Origin: Ostrinia nubilalis
Taxonomy: Eukaryota > Arthropoda > Insecta > Lepidoptera > Crambidae
Assembly (NCBI RefSeq): GCF_963855985.1
Contig: NC_087090.1
Coordinates: 18,226,501-18,290,500 of the forward strand
Reading direction: 5' to 3'
Length of the DNA: 64,000 bases
The translations under genes and the position numbers were made by a program. The notes below the pieces were generated by a model. It saw only the letters and a list, made by a program, of their open reading frames with translations, did no database searches and had not been told where the DNA came from. Shown here in pieces: positions 57,531 through 64,000 of the stretch (position 1 is the stretch's first letter; each line of letters opens with the position of its first letter).

Positions 57531-58515
57531 AATCTCTTTTAAAAAAAACTTCGTCTTTTAAAAAATTAGAAATTAAAGTTTTTAAAAATGCATTGTTTTA
57601 TCTCATTAGGTTTCGTTTTCAACACGTTTTTCGCTATGAACAATTCAAAAGACTACTCAGGATATGTCCTTCTCGAGTTTATTCCCCTTTCAACATACCT
57701 GATTTTCTGTCATCCACACGTTGAAAGTCGCAAAGTAATGGTCTCCTCTCACCGTCCACATTCCTTTAAACAAGGTGAAAATACAAAGCGAACGGCGGAC
57801 ACTTGAGAAAATCGAATTTCTCAAATCATCCTCTTTCATCGGACAAAGAAGAAACTCCTTATTTTGTGAGGGTAGTGTTGAGCGGAGTGACGCTTTCTTG
57901 CTAGGTGCTTTTGCTTAGAATCTTTTGAATTTTGCGGTGTGTCGAATAACTAGTTTGCAAGCAGAGAGGTTGGTTTTCTTGTATTAGTTTGGAATAATAA
58001 GGTTTAAGTAAGTTAGGTAAGATTTCAAGTTCGCTATTGTGCTGGATCAGTTCATTGTTGCTCTCAATGTAACGTTAAACAAAAATTATTTCAATATATC
58101 TACATCCACACAGATATGACACGTGCAGAGATTGTGTTATTGAATTGAGGAAAGCAATGTGAAATATCACATGTGATTTAGGTAAGGCATGTAGGATTGT
58201 GGTAGGTATTACCTTGAAAAAAACATACTTTATTGTACAAACAACAGACGAAGGTAAATAACAAAATACACAGCGTTGTAGAGAAGAACAAGGATAAACA
58301 ACTGAATTATGTTTGTGTTGTGTGAGCTAAGAAAAATCTGTAGGTAAATAACAACAGTACCAAGCCTTGGTATGATAGTGTTTACAACTCGCTCAATCCC
58401 TATGATTCCTATGTAAAATAGAAAATTGCGAAATTACTTTTCATGGCTTGTATCTAATAATTTATATTTTATGGCATGTTTTAAAAGAAAAGTGGTCCCG
58501 TTATCTCCACGTAGG
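57531..58515. other. No gene seen
   Basis: Non-coding. An open frame at 57588-57806 (plus) has no recognisable domain. Confidence 0.45.
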
Positions 58516-58644
58516 CAGCTAAGTTAACAATCTTATTTTTCAAGTGGGTAGACCAGAATAGTAGCCACAGGGTTTGAACCCGCTTTCCTCGGAGCTCTAT
58601 TCGGTCAGTCCGATACAGACACCATAATTGAGCTATTGTCGCTT
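58516..58644 (-). repeat. tRNA-derived SINE (family 1)
   Basis: Plus strand shows 'cagggtttgaacccgctttc' (B box complement), 'ctcggagctctattcggtca' and 'gagctattgtcgc'. Confidence 0.75.
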
Positions 58645-59140
58645 CAGTTAAAGCTAAAATTACCTTGTCAGTTAGGATAATAATGTAAACTATTCCACAA
58701 AACTGAGAACCGAAGCGTTACTAAACCGTGAAATACCCTCTTTCCCGTGTAATGGTTGTCGGTCAAGTTTTTCCGACACTGCAATGGTTTCCGAATAATC
58801 TGAGCGCTGCAGTCAAGCGCGGGTTAGCAGCTGGAAACACACGAGCTGGGATTAGCTAATAAAAGTGGCGATGCCATAAAAAGTTATTCCAATATTTTTA
58901 TAGCTTTGTTATTTGTTTGAAAGTTCGTAAAATCCTGTATTGGAAGCTTGATTGTGAAACTTTTGTATGGTCAGATTTTAGAAATGAATTAGATCAGATC
59001 AATAGTTTAGGTAAAATGCTTCCTCAATAATATCACTATGTGAAGAACATTAGCACTTGTAGGTAGTTTAATATAATGTACCTAGTATTTTTCGAAAATC
59101 AGCTGCTATAAAAACGAAGAATACTTTAGAGTTTACACAT
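58645..59140. other. No gene seen
   Basis: Non-coding. Confidence 0.5.
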
Positions 59141-59252
59141 CTTAAAGGCCAGCAACGCACTTGTAACTCCCCCGGGGTTGCGGGTGTCTACAACGGTAGT
59201 CACTTACCGTCAGGTGATCCGTTTGCTCGTTTGCCTCCTGTCCCATAAAATA
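59141..59252 (+). repeat. LINE-like 3' tail repeat
   Basis: 'ggccagcaacgcacttgtaa', 'cggtagtcacttaccgtcag', 'gtgatccgtttgctcgtttg', then an ATAAAA tail. A very common lepidopteran 3' terminus; second copy at 62781-62890. Confidence 0.7.
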
Positions 59253-60577
59253 AAAAGTTTAAATCTAATCATCTTCAATTTACCCAACCTATGCTCCCTA
59301 CGGACCTCTAAACGCAGCGTTTTTCTCCAAACTTACTGCCGTGTGTTCGTCCGTCTTTTTGCCGCTTCACCCCCTGCGTCTTTTTGCGGCCACATGTTCC
59401 GGAATCAAATCCTTGTTTGACTCGTTAACTCCCACACCTTCAGGAACCGTTAAAACTATCCCTGGGTGAATGCAGTAAGGTTGAAAATTGTACCTGAGAT
59501 CGATCCTGACTGGGTGTAATACCAGACGTATCTCTTATAAAAACGCGGTGCTCTACGTCGGACCAACACTATCTTTTTCTCTTAATCCCTGGAATTCTTC
59601 TCAAAATTGAAAATGTGTCTGAATCGGGATTTTCGCGACTCGTCGCGTCTGGAAAGAAGTCATCAAAACTGCAAAAGTTTTCAGACGTGCTTGTATGGAG
59701 GATTGGAATGGATTTATTAAATGAAATGGCAGTAGGTAGAGACATAGTAGCTTTAGAATGTGATTCAATCTTGCAGTGTAATGGAGTCTGTGTTTGGTTA
59801 AGATTAGACGTAATTGCATCGAATAATAGCTATCGGGCATCTTGAATATACGCAGAATAAAGAAATTACGCTGTTGTCACCAGCACGGCAATTTAATTAC
59901 TTATGGCAGATGGTTTGCTGTTGATTGTAGGTACAATCAATGAAAGAGAAATAGTGTTTGCGATTATTTCCTAACGATATTAATAACTAATTTATTTTAA
60001 TAGAGACTTTTTTAATGCAGAACAAGGCAGGTAATTTGACTCTCTACTCGTTGTCTTCTTTGTTACGAGTAGGTACTTACATTCAATCATTCAATGGTTT
60101 TATAACTTACCCCTACGAAATTTCTTAAATTGAACATTTGGTTTTGTAATAATGGAAAATACTGCACTATTACCAAATGCACGTGAAAAGTGAATATTGG
60201 GGGCATCCTAAATCTTTGCACCTCCCGAGTGGGGCCGGATCGCGCCACTTACGGACTGGAGGGGACGCGTGAGGATAAGTCCGCTTTAAGGGCCGCTGCT
60301 CGCCGGCGACGGAATCCCAACTAGGGCTGCCTTAAAAGTTCTGGAAATATTCTTTAGCACTATCGAGCAAAGAAATAATTATATTTCTTGGTTTTACTAG
60401 GACGTATAAAGACTTTAATTATGGCTTCAGTGGCCACTTTAGGTATGTGTAGAATTGTTTTGTATTTGTAAAAGATAGGTCCCCTTAATATTGATGTTTA
60501 TTGTCCGGGTTACTAAACTTTTGTTTGTCGCCTGTCATCCGCTTTGCAATGGAGGGAAGTCTATTCTAACTCCTATG
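59253..60577. other. No gene seen
   Basis: Non-coding. GC-richer patch at 60220-60330. Confidence 0.45.
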
Positions 60578-60641
60578 TTCTTCTGATTAATTTCGTTGCG
60601 GGTGCAATGACAATTTATCTTTCCCCCGGGACAAAATTGAT

Positions 60642-60746
60642 CTTCATTGGTTGTGTTTTTATTGGCGGTCAAGCTGTAGATTTCTGTGTAGCCAGACACA
60701 GGAATTGCAGCGGTGTGGGAACGAGAGGTGGGAATAGTCCCGTATA
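60642..60746 (+). repeat. Interspersed repeat, family R
   Basis: 'ttcattggttgtgtttttat', 'tggcggtcaagctgtagatt', 'gtgggaacgagaggtgggaa'. The 19-bp block ttcttctgattaatttcgt upstream (60578-60596) recurs exactly at 63982-64000, so the repeat may begin earlier and another copy may start at the window edge. Confidence 0.7.
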
Positions 60747-61007
60747 TGTAGAATTGCTAGGTTGCCTTAAGGCTGAAATGCTCGACTTTTTATTCTAGGA
60801 TTAACATAAAAGTATCTACACATTAATTTCTGCAATTATCATTGCATTATTGTTTGCATGTGCCAAGTTAAACAGTTGAGTTGCTTTACTTAATACGATT
60901 CGAGATGATTTGAGAGGTAATAGAACCATGTAAGGCGACGATAAAAGATTTAGGCCACTTATATTATCTGCGTTTAAATAAGAAACTGGACGAGGCCGAT
61001 AGTTCGA

Positions 61008-61247
61008 CGTAGTCCAGTTAGAGCACCCGTCTGAATAGCACCTAGCCTAGTCTACGAACAGCACCCACTGTGCTGCAACAGCAACACTGAGCTGGCTGTT
61101 AATGTATTTTGATAAAATTACATTTGATAACATCCTGTCTAACATTAGCAGCCAGCACTAGACTGCTGTGTTGTGGGTGCTATTCGTAGACTAGGCTAGG
61201 TGCTAAAATGCATGTGCTATTCGGGCGGGTGTTCTAACTGGGCTACG
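61008..61247. mobile_element. Palindromic MITE
   Basis: Left 'tagtccagttagagcacccg' and 'agcacctagcctagtctacg' pair with right 'cgtagactaggctaggtgct' and 'cgggtgttctaactgggcta'. About 240 bp. A 13-bp direct repeat, cgatagttcgacg, lies on both sides (60997-61009, 61249-61261) and could be a target duplication. Confidence 0.8.
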
Positions 61248-61520
61248 TCGATAGTTCGACGGACCTTGTCTCTTTAGCCATCGTTTTTTTTTAAAGAAAA
61301 CTTTGTAACTGTCAACCCTACCCTGAAGGGGACCCATCCCCTGGAGCGCACGTAACAAGTCGGTGAGCCGTTAACGACGCGCCGTATGCACCGGTCCGCG
61401 CTGATTCGACTAGTTCATACCAATACTATGCAGTTAGTTGTCAAGGTTCTTGACCTATATTCATAGAGTTTGATTGTTATTGGAATTATTAAGAGACTAG
61501 TTCGAGAGGCAGAAGACTTA

Positions 61521-61638
61521 GGGTGGGTTGCACCATCTTACTTTAACTTTGACAAACGTCAAAAATCTGTCAAACTCCATACAAAAAGCACCGGTTATTG
61601 TCATTGTTACGGTTAAAATAAGGTGGTGCAACTCAGCC
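61521..61638. mobile_element. MITE with GGGTTGCACC termini
   Basis: GGGTGGGTTGCACCATCTTA at the left and its near-complement AAGGTGGTGCAACTCAGCC at the right, TA on both sides. It is the intact reference for the interrupted copy at 40403-42714. Confidence 0.88.
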
Positions 61639-61686
61639 TAAGTCGGTTCTATGCTTCCGATCCAATACTCAATACTCAATCTACAC

Positions 61687-61903
61687 TAATATTATAAAGA
61701 GGAAAACTTTGTTTGTTTGTTTGGTTGAATAGGCTCAAAAACTACTGGACCGTTTTTAAAAATTCTTTCACCATTCGAAAGCTACATTATCCACGAGTAA
61801 CATAGGCTAAATTTTATTTTGGAAAATAATAGGGTTCTGTAAAATATGTAGATAATGTACCTAGTCCACGCACGCGAAGCCGCGGGCGGAAAGCTAGTAC
61901 TCA
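61687..61903 (+). repeat. Interspersed repeat ending 'gcgggcggaaagctag'
   Basis: 'taatattataaagaggaaaa' at the start, (GTTT)n, 'aaactactggaccgttttta', and the end 'cgcgaagccgcgggcggaaa'. Common lepidopteran short repeat; ends match 49868-51225. Confidence 0.75.
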
Positions 61904-61964
61904 ATATTTTATTGCATCCATTATGTACTTAAAATTAGAATCCATCTATGTATTGCAATCTATA

Positions 61965-62125
61965 CTTCTATACTAATATTATAAAGAGGTAAAGTTTGTG
62001 TATTTGTATATTTGTTAAATTGTAAGGGGTAATCTCGGGATCTACTGAACCGATTTTAAAAATACTTTTACCAATAGTAAGCCACATTATTGCTCAGTGT
62101 CATCTTAGGTTATATAAAAGCTAGT
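61965..62125 (+). repeat. Truncated copy of the preceding repeat
   Basis: 'tactaatattataaagaggt', 'ctactgaaccgattttaaaa', ending 'ataaaagctag' without the GC-rich terminus. Confidence 0.65.
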
Positions 62126-62780
62126 CAATTATTATAATTTGATTTCATGCTTTCAAGATCATGTCGTACCTAAGTTACTATGTGAGACTTAACAATGGTT
62201 TAATATACTTTCGTTCTGTATAAATGATAAACACCTTGTAAAATTCGTGATGGTATTCCAGGCTTTTTTACCTTTAGTTCTCTGCGAATTTTTGCTATTT
62301 AAAATATTTAAACAGACCGGACTAAACAAAATGACATGACTCGGTACTATCTAACTCAACATCTGAGAACTAAACTGTTGTGATGCGATGTTATAAGTAT
62401 AATCTATTCTGAAGCAGCGCTCTATTTACCGAAGCTAGTTTAAAAATATGCTTTGTCATAAAATATGCGCAAAACTGTCTCCTAATAGCGTTATAAAGTT
62501 CATATCCTTTAACAAACTGTAAGTTGTCAAGTCTCCAACTACGTGCCGGAGTGAGGGAGTTGGTCTTTGTCGACTTAGACTCGTGCATAATTCGCGTGCC
62601 TCTGAAAACTTGCCGCAACTTTTATATTCGATAAATACACAGTCTGCTTGCAAGGATTTGGTTATATGAAGCTTTTGGAGAGTTTATATCCGTCAGCGGT
62701 TTTAGATACACCGAATGCAAATAGAGTGCTAAGCTGATTGAGTTCCTTTCACCACTTCTTAGTACCTACCAACTTTCTTA
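62126..62780. other. No gene seen
   Basis: Non-coding. Confidence 0.5.
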
Positions 62781-62890
62781 AAGGCCGGCAACGCACTTGT
62801 AACGCCCCTGGGACTGCGGGTGTTTATGGGCGACGGTAATCACTTACCATCAGGTGATCCGTCTGCTCGTTTGCCTCCTGTCACATAAAA
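62781..62890 (+). repeat. LINE-like 3' tail repeat
   Basis: 'aggccggcaacgcacttgta', 'cggtaatcacttaccatcag', 'gtgatccgtctgctcgtttg', ATAAAAA tail. Confidence 0.75.
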
Positions 62891-62998
62891 AAACTCAGCC
62901 TATTTGTTGTCCCAAAGTGTGTCTATGTGCCTTGAAAAGAAAAAGGCTTGTTATATTGTTCTGTTACGAATAATTGGAATCAGTAACAAGACTCTCGT

Positions 62999-63066
62999 TC
63001 CCTCCACTGTAACTCCTGAGTAGCCAGGATCTACAGTATGACTGCCAATAAAATCCCAACCAGTGA
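62999..63066 (-). repeat. Interspersed repeat, family R
   Basis: 'gtaactcctgagtagccagg', 'atctacagtatgactgccaa', 'taaaatcccaaccagtgaag', the complement of the 36172 copy. Confidence 0.75.
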
Positions 63067-64000
63067 AGGACTTGGAATCAGTTAAAAACACACATTTTGA
63101 GATATATTATTCAAGTGTTAATTGAATCAATTTATTCAGATGCCGTAGTTATATTAATGCTTAGTATAGAGTGTTACAATTTGTAATTTTCATTAATTCA
63201 AATATCAAAATAGGTCAACAATCGCGCTGTCAGTGCATATCGCGATTGCATTAAACAAATAACACGCGGCATCGGTATTCGATTTAAGTTTAGAACATTT
63301 CCAAAGCCCGACACGGACGACCGCAAATCGATTATGCATTCGATTGTACTCGACAGCGCTGGCCCGAAACTCGCGCATATCAAAACGGGTTCCACAAGGC
63401 GCGTTGTTTATTAAAATTGCATCCGGACAGCGGTCGCCGGACGCCGGACGACTGGCTTGCCCGTTTAACACACTCAACATTGATACAGTAATGTCGTGGA
63501 AGCGAGAAAAGTTTGTCAGGTGCTGTTGTAACCTGGGTTTTTTCGTGAAGTCTCGAAAAATGGTTTTCTGTGCAGTCACACTGACTGTGTGCTGGAGATT
63601 TAAGACATATGGTGTCATATCTGATTGTAACAAATAAATAAATAAAACTTATAACGCGTACAGCCACCGCACAAGTACAAAATAATATCTTTTACACTTT
63701 ATACAGAGCTTTTGTACATATTTTTGACGTTTAACCACACTACCAAAGCCACAAATACGTATAACAATATTGTCCAGAACTTGTTGCAGCCCGGGTGGTC
63801 TGAAATTGGCAGCTCTCACCACATGAGGTCGCATTAGTGACAGGTAGTTGTGGCCTGATTTTCGGACGTAGACCTAAATAGTAGTCGTATCCTGTTCTGG
63901 GAGTCGATCCTTAACTTCCAACTCCTCTTAGTTTTGTTCAGTGACAGGGACTTTGCCTTGAAACACACTTGGCCTTCACGATTCTTCTGATTAATTTCGT
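63067..64000. other. No gene seen
   Basis: Open frames on both strands at 63198-63834 overlap each other and show no domain. None is called. Confidence 0.4.

Noticed and set aside
63198..63834. Overlapping open frames of 60-142 codons on both strands
   Set aside because: Mutually overlapping, with no recognisable domain or splice context; probably chance in a GC-richer patch.
1..64000. CRISPR array, prophage, operon or bacterial features
   Set aside because: The sequence is clearly from an insect nuclear genome; the tandem arrays present lack CRISPR spacing and the repeats are transposon-derived.

Overview
The window is nuclear DNA of a moth or butterfly (Lepidoptera). The reasons are: AT-rich intergenic sequence; intronless carbonyl-reductase genes in tandem; a CR1/Daphne-type LINE and RTE remnants; tRNA-derived SINEs; many TA- or TTAA-flanked MITEs; and the scattered short repeats with 'cccgcggcttcgcccgcg' and 'gcgggcggccgctag' ends that are typical of lepidopteran genomes. 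The species cannot be named from the sequence alone.

Layout. About 0.8-10.7 kb is a minus-strand carbonyl reductase (SDR) locus. It holds two intact intronless genes (8474-9451 and 9860-10726). It also holds a broken duplicate of the spacer between them: the 5' end of a copy-1-like gene lies at 786-880 with its upstream flank, and the 3' end of a copy-2-like gene lies at 2710-2820. The two pieces are separated by a 1.1 kb foldback transposon. Between the broken and intact copies lie a 3.65 kb terminal-inverted-repeat (TIR) element carrying a decayed RTE LINE (2843-6496) and a 1.0 kb TIR element (6635-7647).

From 11 to 43 kb I see no convincing protein gene. There is one possible small exon at 11338-11395. 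The rest is transposon debris: a 5'-truncated LINE, SINEs, two more large foldback elements (21101-22486 and 33393-34498), palindromic MITEs, and nested insertions. The clearest nesting is a 2.19 kb TTAA-flanked element inserted exactly into a MITE (40403-42714). It carries a 178-bp tandem array and another MITE.

At 44.0-48.65 kb is an apparently intact non-LTR retrotransposon. ORF1 has a long coiled coil and a degenerate SGNH-esterase-like domain. ORF2 has an AP endonuclease and a reverse transcriptase. ORF2 has no ATG at its start. It lies in the -1 frame relative to ORF1, and a correctly phased TTTAAAC heptamer directly precedes the ORF1 stop, so the element may make an ORF1-ORF2 fusion by programmed frameshifting.

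From 49 to 64 kb there is again no clear gene. There are SINEs, MITEs, a long repeat with a 133-bp internal tandem array (55420-56466) inside a GATC-motif-rich element, and two copies of a LINE 3' tail. The only cellular genes I can defend are the two carbonyl reductases. The intact LINE is the only other full-length coding unit.
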